Origin: Perlucidibaca wandonensis
GTDB lineage: Bacteria; Pseudomonadota; Gammaproteobacteria; Pseudomonadales; Moraxellaceae
Direction: 5' to 3'
DNA: 64,000 nucleotides
Assembly (NCBI RefSeq): GCF_042677145.1
Contig: NZ_JBHTIT010000001.1
Coordinates: 1,922,001-1,986,000 of the forward strand
In this document: one piece after another, positions 31,416 to 40,919 of the stretch
Layout of the letters: each line of letters begins with the position of its first letter
How positions within the stretch are numbered: position 1 is the stretch's first letter
Notes under the pieces: generated by a model
The model's database searches: none
What the model was told of the DNA's origin: nothing
What the model saw: only the letters and a program-made list of their open reading frames with translations
Translations under genes and position numbers: made by a program

Positions 31416-32861
31416 TTATTGGCCGAGAAATAGCTTTTTGATCAGCGTATGCGAGGCCTTATTGAACGGAGGCAGAATGTAGCGCACTGAATAAATCGAT
31501 GACCGCACCAGCACCGCTTTCATATTTGAGTAAGTTTGGAAGCCTTCGTAAGCGTGATAGCGACCCATGCCAGATGGGCCAACGCCGCCAAATGGCAGAT
31601 CATCGACACCAACATGGGTAACCACATCATTAATGCCTGTCGCACCTGAGTGAGTATGGGTAACGACATAGTCGGCACGCGCACTGTCATTATCGAAGTA
31701 GTACAGCGCCAATGGACGCGGGCGTGAATTAACAAACTCTAACGCCTGCGACAGCGATTCAATTTCCAAAATTGGCAGGATTGGCCCGAAGATTTCATTC
31801 TGCATAATCAGCATTTCAGGCTTAGCACCGATGATAATTGTCGGCGGGATCTTGCGGGTGTTTTCAAAACGCTCATTGGCAGGATTGATTTCAATCACAC
31901 GAGCGCCCTGCTCACGGGCATCGGCTAAATAGCTTTGAATGCGGCTGTACTGCTTGTCGTTCACAACGCTGGTGTAATCAGCATTGGTCACTAGCGTTGG
32001 GTACATTTTGCTAACTTGCGCAGTGAAAGCGATGACGAATTCGTCGGTCTTGCCGCGTGGTAGCAACAAATAGTCTGGCGCAACACAGGTCTGACCAGCG
32101 TTCCAGCATTTACCGAATGCGATGCGCTCAGCGGCATCGGTCATTGGGTAAGATTCGTGCACGATAGTCGGCGACTTTCCACCCAACTCAAGCAGCACTG
32201 GCGTTAAGTTTGCCGCCGCATTTTGCATGATGGTACGGCCAACATTGGTCGAGCCAGTGAAGGTAATTTGGTCAAATGGCATGTGGCTGAATGCTTCCGA
32301 GACCTCACCACGACCAGTGATCACCGCCACAGTATCTTCGCTGAATGCTTCGGCCAACATGCGCTTCAGCGTTTCACCTAAGCGCGGCGTGAAGCTCGAT
32401 GATTTGATCATCACTCGGTTGCCAGCGCTAAGTGCACCCACTAGCGGGCCAATGGCGAGGAAAATCGGATAGTTCCACGGCACCACGACACCAACAACGC
32501 CTAACGGCTGCGGGTGCAAGCGCGCTTTCGCAGGCATCGCCAAGATGCCAGAGTGGCGCTTCTGTGGCTTCATCCAGTTTTTCACATTTTTGCTGGCGTA
32601 CTTAACCGCCTCAAGCGAGGTCAGCACTTCAGCAATTTTTGTTTCATGGGTGGAGCGATGGCCGAAATCTTGGCTAACCGCATCGGCTAAATCATCTTGA
32701 TATTTGATGATGACTTCACGCAGACGCTTCAGGCTCGCAATGCGCTCCTCGGCCGAGGGCATCGGACGGAGGCCATACGCTGCTCGTTGTGAGTTAAAAA
32801 TTCGCTGCATATCAGCGACTTGCAGATTTTGTTCGGCTAATGCCGCAACGTGAGCAACCAT
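31416..32861 (-). CDS. Coniferyl-aldehyde-dehydrogenase-like NAD(P) aldehyde dehydrogenase
   Basis: The 481-residue enzyme belongs to the aldehyde dehydrogenase family: W-N-Y-P-I-F-L near residue 115, F-T-G-S-T-N-V-G-R, the catalytic Glu in L-E-L-G-G-K-S-P and the catalytic Cys in G-Q-T-C-V-A-P-D. The G-Q-T-C-V-A-P-D-Y variant and the short length match the membrane-linked class 3 / coniferyl-aldehyde branch. The ATG at 32861 has GAGG five bases upstream. It is divergent from a TetR gene and sits next to the GMC alcohol oxidoreductase, whose product it may oxidise. Confidence 0.9.
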   Translation of the reverse strand: MVAHVAALAEQNLQVADMQRIFNSQRAAYGLRPMPSAEERIASLKRLREVIIKYQDDLADAVSQDFGHRSTHETKIAEVLTSLEAVKYASKNVKNWMKPQKRHSGILAMPAKARLHPQPLGVVGVVVPWNYPIFLAIGPLVGALSAGNRVMIKSSSFTPRLGETLKRMLAEAFSEDTVAVITGRGEVSEAFSHMPFDQITFTGSTNVGRTIMQNAAANLTPVLLELGGKSPTIVHESYPMTDAAERIAFGKCWNAGQTCVAPDYLLLPRGKTDEFVIAFTAQVSKMYPTLVTNADYTSVVNDKQYSRIQSYLADAREQGARVIEINPANERFENTRKIPPTIIIGAKPEMLIMQNEIFGPILPILEIESLSQALEFVNSRPRPLALYYFDNDSARADYVVTHTHSGATGINDVVTHVGVDDLPFGGVGPSGMGRYHAYEGFQTYSNMKAVLVRSSIYSVRYILPPFNKASHTLIKKLFLGQ

Positions 32862-32919
32862 GGCAACCTCAATTAAAAGTATATGCGCTGAAGACAGTAG
32901 AGCGACTTGTGCCAATTTT

Positions 32920-32937
32920 TTAGAGCATTTACTCTAA
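32920..32937. promoter_or_regulatory. Candidate TetR operator palindrome
   Basis: TTAGAG-N6-CTCTAA is a perfect 6+6 palindrome between the divergent aldehyde dehydrogenase and TetR genes, 27 bases before the TetR start. Confidence 0.5.
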
Positions 32938-32964
32938 GCTGTCAATGATGCGACTGAGAACCCG

Positions 32965-33657
32965 ATGACTTCTGCTGCCCCCCTCAAGACCCGCGACCGT
33001 ATTTTGGCCGCCAGCCTTCAGCTGTTTAACACGCAAGGTGAGCGCCAAGTCACGACCAATCATTTGGCGGCGGCGATGGGCATGAGTCCTGGCAATCTTT
33101 ATTATCATTTCAAAAATAAAGACGCGATCATCATTGAGCTGTTCACTCGCTATGCCGAGCGCATGGCCGCTGCTCTAACTTTTCCAGATGTGCACCCGCT
33201 CACTCAGGCTGATAAAGCTAATCTTTTCGAGCGCGTGCTCACCAGCCTCTGGGACTTTCGCTTTCTGCATCGAGATATGACGCATTTGCTCGAAAATGCT
33301 GAGCTCAGCACACAATATCGCGCATTTTCATTGCAGGTACTGGCTCAGCTGCGCGAACTTTATCGTGCGCAAATAGCTGCCGGCATGATCGAGGCTGATG
33401 ATTCAGACATTGACACCCTAGCCATTACTATTTGGATTACAGCCACCAACTGGGTCAACTTTTTACACACCACCGGTCTATTTATTGACGATAGTCTTAT
33501 AAGCGACACGAGCACGGGCGACATCACTGAAGCCATGTTGCGGCGTGGAATTTTGCATGTAATTTGCTTAGAGGCACCGTATTTGCGCGGCGAGGCCAAG
33601 GCCGGTTTAGCGGCCTTAAAAGCTTATTACGGAGCAGTCTTGGCGAGCGAAGACTGA
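32965..33657 (+). CDS. TetR-family transcriptional regulator
   Basis: The 230-residue protein has an N-terminal TetR helix-turn-helix: T-R-D-R-I-L-A-A-S-L-Q-L-F, V-T-T-N-H-L-A-A-A-M-G-M-S-P-G-N-L-Y-Y-H-F-K-N-K. A longer C-terminal ligand domain follows. It is divergent from the aldehyde dehydrogenase gene, which it probably represses. Its 3' end overlaps the convergent YheT-like hydrolase by 31 bases. Confidence 0.92.
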   Translation: MTSAAPLKTRDRILAASLQLFNTQGERQVTTNHLAAAMGMSPGNLYYHFKNKDAIIIELFTRYAERMAAALTFPDVHPLTQADKANLFERVLTSLWDFRFLHRDMTHLLENAELSTQYRAFSLQVLAQLRELYRAQIAAGMIEADDSDIDTLAITIWITATNWVNFLHTTGLFIDDSLISDTSTGDITEAMLRRGILHVICLEAPYLRGEAKAGLAALKAYYGAVLASED

Positions 33658-34745
33658 TACGCCGGAGGTAGCCGCTTAACCATTTCAGCTCGACGTACGC
33701 TCTCGGGCACCTGACTATCCAAAAATGCAGGAATGCGCTGCTCCAAGAAATATATCGGCTCACGCCAATGCTCTCCCGCGGCAACAAATCCGACATGCCC
33801 GCCCTGCGGCGACACATCCAAATACAGCGACGATGACAATGCGCTCGCCTCTGGGAAGCATTTAGGCGTCAGGAACGGGTCATCAGCGGCCTGAATAATC
33901 AGGGTCGGGCAATGGATACGAGCCAGATTTTGCAGCGGGCTGCAGCGCGCATAATAGTCTTCAGCGCTATGGAAGCCGTGCAATGGCGCCACCACTGCAT
34001 CATCGAAAGCTCGAAATGAGTTAAATGGCCCAAGTGCCAGCAAGTGCTCAATACGCTCTGCATCGGCTTCAAGGCCTAGACTGCGTAGCTTCAGCACTTT
34101 TCGCTGCCAAGCATTCATCAAATTATCGAGTAAGTGCTTGCGATAGATTTGCGACAAACCTTGATCTAAGCGATCGGCGCAAGAAGCTAAATCGAGCGGC
34201 ACCGACACGGCTGTGGCAGCAAACAAATACGCGGGCAACGGCATGGTGGCGAGATAGTTCAATGTCATCGCGCCGCCGAGGGAGTAACCCACCACGCTGA
34301 GTGGCACGCCAGCATAACGTTCGGCCACCAAGTTCATAACCTGCGCCAAATCATCGTGAGCGCCGGCATGATAAGCGCGCGGTAAATCATTGGCCTCGCC
34401 GGTGGCACCTCGGCAATTCATTGCGACGCTAGCCCAGCCGCGTAATTCCAGCGCTTTTTGCAGACCAACAACGTATGACGAACTGCTACAACCGCTAAGG
34501 CCATGAACAATAACCACCAAGGGCATGCCCGAGTCTTTCCAGGTTTTTGGCAGGCGCCAATCGAGATACAGCCAATCGCCATCGCTCAAAGCGACTTTTT
34601 CGCGCACCCGGGAAGGCACGCTAAGTTTGCGAAACAGCGCTGGATATAAGGTTTGTAAATGCGCGTTATGCAGCCACCAAGCCGGCTTAAATGGGCTACG
34701 GCTTAGTCCGGGGGTAAAGGCGTTTATTTCAGCTTGCTGCGTCAC
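33627..34745 (-). CDS. YheT-like alpha/beta hydrolase
   Basis: The protein (about 372 residues) resembles the YheT/ABHD1-3 group: W-W-L-H-N-A-H-L-Q-T near the N-terminus, V-V-I-V-H-G-L-S-G near residue 80, N-C-R-G-A-T, and the nucleophile elbow V-G-Y-S-L-G-G. A late G-G-H-V-G-F carries the histidine. The start is unclear, as no ATG precedes the conserved region. A GTG at 34745 lies just after GAGG but too close; one at 34790 is further inside rsmD. It overlaps rsmD and the end of the convergent TetR gene. Confidence 0.85.
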   Translation of the reverse strand: MTQQAEINAFTPGLSRSPFKPAWWLHNAHLQTLYPALFRKLSVPSRVREKVALSDGDWLYLDWRLPKTWKDSGMPLVVIVHGLSGCSSSSYVVGLQKALELRGWASVAMNCRGATGEANDLPRAYHAGAHDDLAQVMNLVAERYAGVPLSVVGYSLGGAMTLNYLATMPLPAYLFAATAVSVPLDLASCADRLDQGLSQIYRKHLLDNLMNAWQRKVLKLRSLGLEADAERIEHLLALGPFNSFRAFDDAVVAPLHGFHSAEDYYARCSPLQNLARIHCPTLIIQAADDPFLTPKCFPEASALSSSLYLDVSPQGGHVGFVAAGEHWREPIYFLEQRIPAFLDSQVPESVRRAEMVKRLPPAYQSSLAKTAP

Positions 34746-35337
34746 CCTCGGTCTCCACGCGAAATAACAAGGCCCAAACCATGCCTGCACGCGTGTGTCG
34801 ATGCAAGTCTAAAGATGATGGTAGCGTGAGTTCTTCAGGTGCTAATTCAGTTTCAACATAGATCCAGGTATTGGCTTGTAGCCAACCTTTGGCCTCTAAC
34901 GCCGCCAATGTTTTATCGACATGGCCAAGGTGAAATGGCGGATCGAGCACGATCAAGCCATAGCCACCTTCAGGCAATGTAGCGGAGGCCAGCCAGCGCA
35001 GACTATCGTCGCGAATGATTCGTGCCTCTGTCGCCGCTAAGCTCTGCGCCGTCGCTTGCAAGGCGCGCGCTTGCGCTTGATCGAACTCAATCATCGTGGC
35101 ACTGGCAGCGCCGCGTGACAGCGCCTCAAAGGCCATGGCGCCGCTGCCGGCATACATATCCAAAACATGACGGCCGGGGACATTAAATTGCAGCCAATTA
35201 AACACAGTTTCACGAACACGATCGGGCGTTGGGCGCAGTCCTGGCGCATCGACAAAGGTTAATAATCGACTGCGCCAGCGGCCACCGATAATGCGTAATG
35301 TGCGGGTGCCGCCACGACTAGATTTTGCGGCTTTCAT
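34729..35337 (-). CDS. rsmD: 16S rRNA (guanine(966)-N(2))-methyltransferase
   Basis: This methyltransferase modifies G966 of 16S rRNA. The 202-residue protein has R-I-I-G-G-R-W-R-S-R, L-R-P-T-P-D-R-V-R-E-T-V-F-N-W-L, the SAM-binding L-D-M-Y-A-G-S-G-A-M and the catalytic D-P-P-F. The ATG at 35337 overlaps the stop of the upstream protease as ATGA. It forms a coupled unit with the M16 pair and the YheT-like gene, the order known from Pseudomonas. Confidence 0.95.
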   Translation of the reverse strand: MKAAKSSRGGTRTLRIIGGRWRSRLLTFVDAPGLRPTPDRVRETVFNWLQFNVPGRHVLDMYAGSGAMAFEALSRGAASATMIEFDQAQARALQATAQSLAATEARIIRDDSLRWLASATLPEGGYGLIVLDPPFHLGHVDKTLAALEAKGWLQANTWIYVETELAPEELTLPSSLDLHRHTRAGMVWALLFRVETEGDAAS

Positions 35338-36788
35338 TTTATTAAGCGCCAACGGTTTTTTGCACCAGCTTTAGTCGCAGGCTTTTCATCAAGACGGCCG
35401 ACCGTCACTACCAACAAGCGCTCAGGATGAATATGTCGGCTCATGGCGGCACGTACTTGCGCCAAATCCACGGCCGCCAATTGGCCAATATAGTCATCGA
35501 TAAAGCTATCTGGCAGCTCATAAAAACCGATCATGGCTAAGAAGCTAGCGACCTGATCATTACTCGCCACACTGCGCGGAAAGGCCTGCGATAGATTCGC
35601 CTTGGCAGCACTCACATCAGCCTCACTCGGGCCTTGGCGAACAAAATCAGAGAGTAGTTGACGTGTTAACGCTAAGGCTTCAGCCGCTTGGTCATGGCGC
35701 GTAGAGAAGCTGATTTGGAACGGGCCGGCCGCGCGCATGGGGATGAACTGGCTGGTGACGCTGTAAGTAAGGCCGCGCTTTTCGCGTAACTCGCGCGTGA
35801 GCAAAGTGCCAAACCCGCTACCGCCTAGCAGTTCATTGCCCACCATTAAGGCGAAATAATCGGGGTCGCTGCGACTAATGCCAACTTCACCGAGCACGAT
35901 ATGCACTTGCTCAGAAGGAAATACTTGATGCACGCGCTCAGGCTTGGCCAAGGGCTTCACTGCGGGCAGAGCAGCAGCCTTTTCACCAGCGGGCAAGGCC
36001 TGAGAAAGTTGCTTTGCCAGGGCCTCAGCATCTGCTCGCGTAATGTCGCCAACTAGCACCAACACGCCATTTTTTGCGGTGTAATAGCGCTGATGAAATG
36101 CGGCAATATCTGCCGGGATCATCCGTTTAATACTGTCGACATCGCCACCCGGCGTACGCGAATACGGGTGATTGCCATAGAGCGATTGATAAAACGTAGG
36201 CCCCGCACGGCCAGCTGGTGATTGCAGCCGGCGTAGCAAGCTCAGCCGCATCGACTCTTGCAAACGATGCCAGTCATCGAGTGCGAAACGTGGCTCGCTG
36301 ACCACTTCGCTGAGCAATGCAGCAGCCGCATTACGGCGTTCAGCATCGCTCATCACGCGCAATGACACCAAGGCCATGTCGCGATAGCTTGCGGCGGAAA
36401 AGCTCGCGCCTATCTGCTCAAAGCCTTCAGCTACTTGCTGTGCCGTACGCTCGCGGGTGCCCTCATTAAGCAGGCTAGAAACCGCTGCTGCTGCGCCCGG
36501 AAAGTCGCCTTCGCGAGCCGCGCCGGCATCGAACACCAAACGGATATCGAGCAATGGCAGCTGGGTATTGCGCGACCACATCACGCGCAGACCTTCGTCG
36601 GTAGTCCAACGCTCTAGCGCAACATGAACCGCTGGTGTGTTGTTGCGCTCGGCAACTAAGGCCGGAGCACTCTGCAACTTCTCTAAAGCGGTTAATGGCC
36701 CAGGACTAACGCCACCATGTTCAGGGCCGGCCCAAGCGACACTCATTAGGCATAGCGAAAAGCTCAAAACAACTAGGCGCAGACTCAT
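35334..36788 (-). CDS. M16-family peptidase homologue, probable non-catalytic subunit
   Basis: The 484-residue protein has a Sec signal peptide (cut after V-A-W-A, about residue 20) and two M16 domains. The zinc motif H-x-x-E-H is absent; the corresponding stretch reads A-A-V-S-S-L-L-N-E-G-T. It keeps the substrate-binding R-E-x-R-E-K-R-G-L-T-Y-S-V near residue 335. This matches the B subunit of two-subunit M16 proteases. It overlaps the active homologue's stop by 4 bases (ATGA), so the two are made together and probably form a heterodimer in the periplasm. Confidence 0.9.
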   Translation of the reverse strand: MSLRLVVLSFSLCLMSVAWAGPEHGGVSPGPLTALEKLQSAPALVAERNNTPAVHVALERWTTDEGLRVMWSRNTQLPLLDIRLVFDAGAAREGDFPGAAAAVSSLLNEGTRERTAQQVAEGFEQIGASFSAASYRDMALVSLRVMSDAERRNAAAALLSEVVSEPRFALDDWHRLQESMRLSLLRRLQSPAGRAGPTFYQSLYGNHPYSRTPGGDVDSIKRMIPADIAAFHQRYYTAKNGVLVLVGDITRADAEALAKQLSQALPAGEKAAALPAVKPLAKPERVHQVFPSEQVHIVLGEVGISRSDPDYFALMVGNELLGGSGFGTLLTRELREKRGLTYSVTSQFIPMRAAGPFQISFSTRHDQAAEALALTRQLLSDFVRQGPSEADVSAAKANLSQAFPRSVASNDQVASFLAMIGFYELPDSFIDDYIGQLAAVDLAQVRAAMSRHIHPERLLVVTVGRLDEKPATKAGAKNRWRLIK

Positions 36789-38116
36789 TGCTGCGCTCCT
36801 TTAACGTGCATATGCAAAACACTCAAACGGTCATTAGTTAGATAGCGCTTAGCGACTTCGCGCAGCTGCTCGGGCGTGATGCGTTTGAGCTGATCGGCAT
36901 AGCCATCGGCCCAATCTAGCGCCAAATGATTACTCGCCAAACGTCCCAAAAGTTGCGCCTGATCATCGACTTCATCGCGAACAAATACTGACTGCGCAAT
37001 GACATTGGCCTGCACTCTATCTATCTCGGCCTGTGTCACTAACTCTTCACGCAAAGCCAGCACGGGCGCCAAAACCGCTTCCTCCAATGCTGCCAATGAT
37101 TGCTCCTGTGCCGGAACAGCGGTAATGGTAAACAGCGTATCGCCGCGCGACAAAATATCGTAGCCCGAACGCACGGCCGCAGCCTTGCCGGCACGCACTA
37201 CTTTGCGCTCTAGGCGTGCGCTAATGCCCTCGTCTAGCACGCCGGCAAGTAGACGCAACGCATAGGCATCTTGCGCGCCAACAGCGCTGCTTAAACTTGG
37301 CCAGTTATAGGCAATGAATACTGCTGGCACTTGCCCCGGCAGCGTTAGCGTCATGCGCCGCTCACCCGGCGATGCCAGCTCACGGCTGCTGGCGCGGCGA
37401 GGTAAATCACGCGCGGTAATGTCACCGAAGTATTTTTGAGCTAGCGCTTTTACTTGCTCCGGCTGTACATCACCAACCACGACAAGCACTGCATTATTTG
37501 GCGCGTACCAGCGCTGATACCAGTCTTTAGCATCAGCCGCAGTCAGTTGTTTTAAATCATCCATCCAGCCCACAGTGGGATTACGCTGCGAGCTGCTGGG
37601 ATAGGCCATGAGCTGAAAGCGCTCGTAGGCCAAGGCTTGCGGATTGTCGTCGGTGCGCAAGCGGCGCTCTTCCATCACGACCTGAAGCTCGCTGGCAAAC
37701 GCTGCGGGATCGATGATCGCGTGCTGCATGCGATCGGCTTCCATTTCCAGCGCTAGCGCGAGTCGGTCGGCCACATGATTTTGGTAATACACCGTGTAGT
37801 TATCGGTGGTGAAAGCGTTATCGTCACCGCCCATATGCGAAACAACGCGCGAAAATTCGCCGGCCGGCACTGTCGGCGTGCCTTTAAACATCATATGTTC
37901 GAGCACATGCGAAATGCCCGTTAAGCCCGGCGGCTCATCTGCTGAGCCAACCTGATACCAAACCTGCGTGACCACCACAGGCGCACGATCATCAGGCTGC
38001 ACAACCACACGCAAGCCATTATCGAGACGAAATTGCACAGCCTCTGCTTGCGCCCACAGCGCCGGACTCACCAATACACCGAGTAGAATCCAGGCCAATC
38101 GCTTCGCACCGCGCAT
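36785..38116 (-). CDS. M16-family zinc peptidase, catalytic subunit
   Basis: The 443-residue protein has a signal peptide (cut after A-L-W-A) and the inverted zinc motif H-V-L-E-H-M-M-F, with the third ligand Glu in V-V-M-E-E-R-R about 75 residues later. A C-terminal M16 domain follows. The ATG at 38116 has AAGGA seven bases upstream; longer in-frame starts lie in the ftsY promoter region and lack support. It is divergent from ftsY and translationally coupled to its inactive homologue. Confidence 0.93.
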   Translation of the reverse strand: MRGAKRLAWILLGVLVSPALWAQAEAVQFRLDNGLRVVVQPDDRAPVVVTQVWYQVGSADEPPGLTGISHVLEHMMFKGTPTVPAGEFSRVVSHMGGDDNAFTTDNYTVYYQNHVADRLALALEMEADRMQHAIIDPAAFASELQVVMEERRLRTDDNPQALAYERFQLMAYPSSSQRNPTVGWMDDLKQLTAADAKDWYQRWYAPNNAVLVVVGDVQPEQVKALAQKYFGDITARDLPRRASSRELASPGERRMTLTLPGQVPAVFIAYNWPSLSSAVGAQDAYALRLLAGVLDEGISARLERKVVRAGKAAAVRSGYDILSRGDTLFTITAVPAQEQSLAALEEAVLAPVLALREELVTQAEIDRVQANVIAQSVFVRDEVDDQAQLLGRLASNHLALDWADGYADQLKRITPEQLREVAKRYLTNDRLSVLHMHVKGAQQ

Positions 38117-38211
38117 AGGTTCATCCTTTAGGGTCAATAACAAGGGTGGTAGCATAGCGCATCCCTCGCGGGCCGCTAGCCGCGACACTTGTACTACGAC
38201 TGGATACCAGC

Positions 38212-39165
38212 ATGAGTTCACACGAAAGCTCTGAAGACGGCGGTTTTTTTAGTCGCATGAAGTCGGGCTTAAGCAAAACCCGCAAGTCGTTTAGTTCGGG
38301 CATGGCAACTTTGCTCATCGGCGCCAAAGAAATTGACGATGAATTATTAGAAGATATTGAAACGCAATTACTTAGCGCCGATGTTGGTGTCGAGGCCACA
38401 CGCCGCGTCGTTGATGCACTAACTGAGCGCGTTTCACGGCAAGAGCTGCTGCACTCGCACGCATTATTCGATGCTCTGCGCAGCGAACTTGCCGCAATTC
38501 TCAGCCCACGCCAACAGCATTTGCGCATTGGCGAGCTGCAAAAACCGTTTGTCATTTTGGTCGTTGGTGTAAATGGTGTCGGTAAAACCACCACCATCGG
38601 TAAACTCGCGCAGCGCTATAAGCGTGAAGGTCGTGCAGTGATGTTAGCGGCTGGCGACACATTCCGCGCTGCCGCCGTTGAGCAACTACAGGCTTGGGGC
38701 GAACGCAATGATGTGCCCGTAGTCGCGCAAGGCACTGGTGCCGACTCCGCCTCGGTATTATTCGATGCTTACCAAAGCGCAAAAGCACGCGGCATGGATG
38801 TGCTAATTGCCGACACCGCAGGACGTTTAAATAACAAATCGCATTTGATGGACGAACTCAGTAAAGTCGTGCGCGTATTGAAAAAGATCGATGCCACAGC
38901 GCCGCACGAAATCATGTTGGTGGTCGATGCCGGCACTGGCCAAAACGCGCTCAACCAAGTGCGTGATTTTGACCAAGCGGTAAAGCTCACTGGCCTCACC
39001 GTGACCAAGCTCGATGGCACCGCCAAAGGCGGCGTGTTGTTTAATATCGCCAGCCGCACTCACCTGCCCATTCGTTTTGTTGGTGTCGGTGAAGGCATCG
39101 ATGACCTACGCCCATTTGAAGCAGAAGAATTTGTCAGCGCCCTGTTTGACGACAGCCGCCAGTAA
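38212..39165 (+). CDS. ftsY: Signal recognition particle receptor FtsY
   Basis: FtsY brings ribosome-SRP complexes to the membrane. The 317-residue protein has an NG domain with G-V-N-G-V-G-K-T-T-T, D-T-F-R-A-A-A, D-T-A-G-R and T-K-L-D-G-T-A-K-G-G. The acidic N-terminal A domain is nearly absent compared with the ~500-residue E. coli protein, but short forms are common in other bacteria. It is the first gene of ftsY-ftsE-ftsX. Confidence 0.97.
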   Translation: MSSHESSEDGGFFSRMKSGLSKTRKSFSSGMATLLIGAKEIDDELLEDIETQLLSADVGVEATRRVVDALTERVSRQELLHSHALFDALRSELAAILSPRQQHLRIGELQKPFVILVVGVNGVGKTTTIGKLAQRYKREGRAVMLAAGDTFRAAAVEQLQAWGERNDVPVVAQGTGADSASVLFDAYQSAKARGMDVLIADTAGRLNNKSHLMDELSKVVRVLKKIDATAPHEIMLVVDAGTGQNALNQVRDFDQAVKLTGLTVTKLDGTAKGGVLFNIASRTHLPIRFVGVGEGIDDLRPFEAEEFVSALFDDSRQ

Positions 39166-39181
39166 CTAACAGGAGCCCGGA

Positions 39182-39853
39182 ATGATCAGTTTTAAATCCG
39201 TCAGCAAGCGCTACCCGCCACAGTTTGACGCCCTACGTGAACTCAGCTTTGATTTGCCCACAGGTGAAATGGCTTTTTTAACCGGCCATTCAGGCGCCGG
39301 CAAATCAACGCTGCTTAAGCTCATCATGCGCATTGAAAAAGCCAGCAGTGGCCAAGTTATCGTCAATGGCCGCGATCAAGGCCTGCTCAAAGGCAAGCAA
39401 GTTGCCTTTGCACGTCGGGACATCGGCATGGTGTATCAAGATCACAACTTGCTCGATGACCGCAGCGTATTCGACAACGTCGCCTTGCCACTGATCATCT
39501 CCGGCATGCCACCACGCGACATTCCAAATCGGGTTTATGCAGCGCTGGATTTGGTTGGCCTCAAGCATCGTGCCAAAGCCATGCCGCTAGAGCTTTCTGG
39601 TGGTGAGCAGCAACGCGTCGGCATCGCTCGCGCCGTAGTCGGCAAGCCTTCAGTCATTTTGGCCGATGAGCCCACCGGCAACCTCGACCCACAACTTGCC
39701 GTGGAAGTAATGAATATTTTTGAAGACCTATCGCGCGTTGGCGTCAGTATCTTAGTCGCGACTCACGACCTCGCCTTGATTGCCCGCTTCCGCCATCGCC
39801 TATTGACGCTGCAGGCCGGTCAACTGGTCGCCGACACAGGAGCCGCGACATGA
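39182..39853 (+). CDS. ftsE: Cell-division ATP-binding protein FtsE
   Basis: The 223-residue ABC ATPase has Walker A G-H-S-G-A-G-K-S-T, signature L-S-G-G-E-Q-Q-R and Walker B V-I-L-A-D-E-P-T-G-N. It works with FtsX at the division site to control peptidoglycan hydrolases. It starts 16 bases after ftsY and overlaps ftsX by 4 bases (ATGA). Confidence 0.97.
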   Translation: MISFKSVSKRYPPQFDALRELSFDLPTGEMAFLTGHSGAGKSTLLKLIMRIEKASSGQVIVNGRDQGLLKGKQVAFARRDIGMVYQDHNLLDDRSVFDNVALPLIISGMPPRDIPNRVYAALDLVGLKHRAKAMPLELSGGEQQRVGIARAVVGKPSVILADEPTGNLDPQLAVEVMNIFEDLSRVGVSILVATHDLALIARFRHRLLTLQAGQLVADTGAAT

Positions 39854-40845
39854 ATCAGCCTATCGCCGGCGCCCAATCGCCAAAATCGAAAAAGCCCAGC
39901 GGCGCTCGCAGCTCAAAAAGTACTGCAGGCTCACGCTTTCAACACTGGTTGGCGCATCATCGCCGCGAAGCCAATGACAGCTTCAGCCGTCTCGCTCGCG
40001 TACCGCTTTCTACACTGATGACGGTTACCGTCATGACAATTGCCCTCAGCTTACCGCTAGCATTAGGCCTATTACTAAATGACACGCGCCAAGCCGTTGC
40101 TACCTGGGATGCGGACGCACGCTTATCGGTCTACTTAAAAGAAGGTACCGACGCTGAAACGCAGCGCACGGTCTTGGCGCAGGCGCAGGCACTGTCCGGC
40201 GTTAACCGTGCCAACTTGATCACGCCCGAAGCCGCACTCGAAGAGTTCAAAGCCAAATCTAATTATGGCCCGGCACTAGAGCAGCTCGGCAGCAATCCAT
40301 TGCCCGCCGTGCTTGAAGTCTTCCCCAAAGACACTAGCGACACCAAGTCCATGACTGCTCTGCGTGATCAATTTGCACAATGGCCTGAAGTTTCCTTGGC
40401 CGAGGTCGATATCGCTTGGGTGCAACGTTTGCGTACGGCTCTCGACATTGGTGAGCGATTGCTCATGGCCATTGCTGGCACGTTAATTTTGGGCGCACTG
40501 CTCGTGGTCGGCAACACCATTCGCCTGAGCATTGAGTCGCGTCGTGACGAAATTCGTGTCACCTCGCTACTCGGCGGCACCCACGCCTTTGTCCGCCGCC
40601 CCTTTGTCTATATGGGCTTTTGGTGCGGCCTTAGCGCTGGTGCGTTCACTTTAGTCACCGTCAGCGGGCTCATTGCTTGGCTAAGTGAACCAGTACTGAC
40701 CTTGGCGCGTTTATATGGCAGCCAATTTGCTTTGAGCTACCCCTCACTGTCAGTTGGCTTCGGCGTGATAGTTGGCGCCAGTTTGCTCGGCTTAATCGGC
40801 GCCTGGATTGCAGTAGGCCGCCATTTACGCGAGCTTGAGCCCTGA
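39850..40845 (+). CDS. ftsX: Cell-division permease FtsX
   Basis: The 331-residue membrane protein has one helix near residue 60, a periplasmic domain of about 100 residues, then three helices (about 190-215, 250-275, 300-320). This is the FtsX topology. A basic, Ser/Lys-rich N-terminal tail of about 45 residues precedes the first helix. It is coupled to ftsE. Confidence 0.95.
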   Translation: MNQPIAGAQSPKSKKPSGARSSKSTAGSRFQHWLAHHRREANDSFSRLARVPLSTLMTVTVMTIALSLPLALGLLLNDTRQAVATWDADARLSVYLKEGTDAETQRTVLAQAQALSGVNRANLITPEAALEEFKAKSNYGPALEQLGSNPLPAVLEVFPKDTSDTKSMTALRDQFAQWPEVSLAEVDIAWVQRLRTALDIGERLLMAIAGTLILGALLVVGNTIRLSIESRRDEIRVTSLLGGTHAFVRRPFVYMGFWCGLSAGAFTLVTVSGLIAWLSEPVLTLARLYGSQFALSYPSLSVGFGVIVGASLLGLIGAWIAVGRHLRELEP

Positions 40846-40849
40846 TTAC

Positions 40850-40878
40850 TTGCAGCGGCCACCGTCGCTGCTTATAGT
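40850..40878 (+). promoter_or_regulatory. Candidate sigma-70 promoter of rpoH
   Basis: TTGCAG (40850-40855) and TATAGT (40873-40878) are separated by 17 bases, starting just after the ftsX stop and about 42 bases before rpoH. Confidence 0.5.
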
Positions 40879-40919
40879 TAAGGGTATTGTATATTCTGCC
40901 AATGGAGGCATGACAAACC

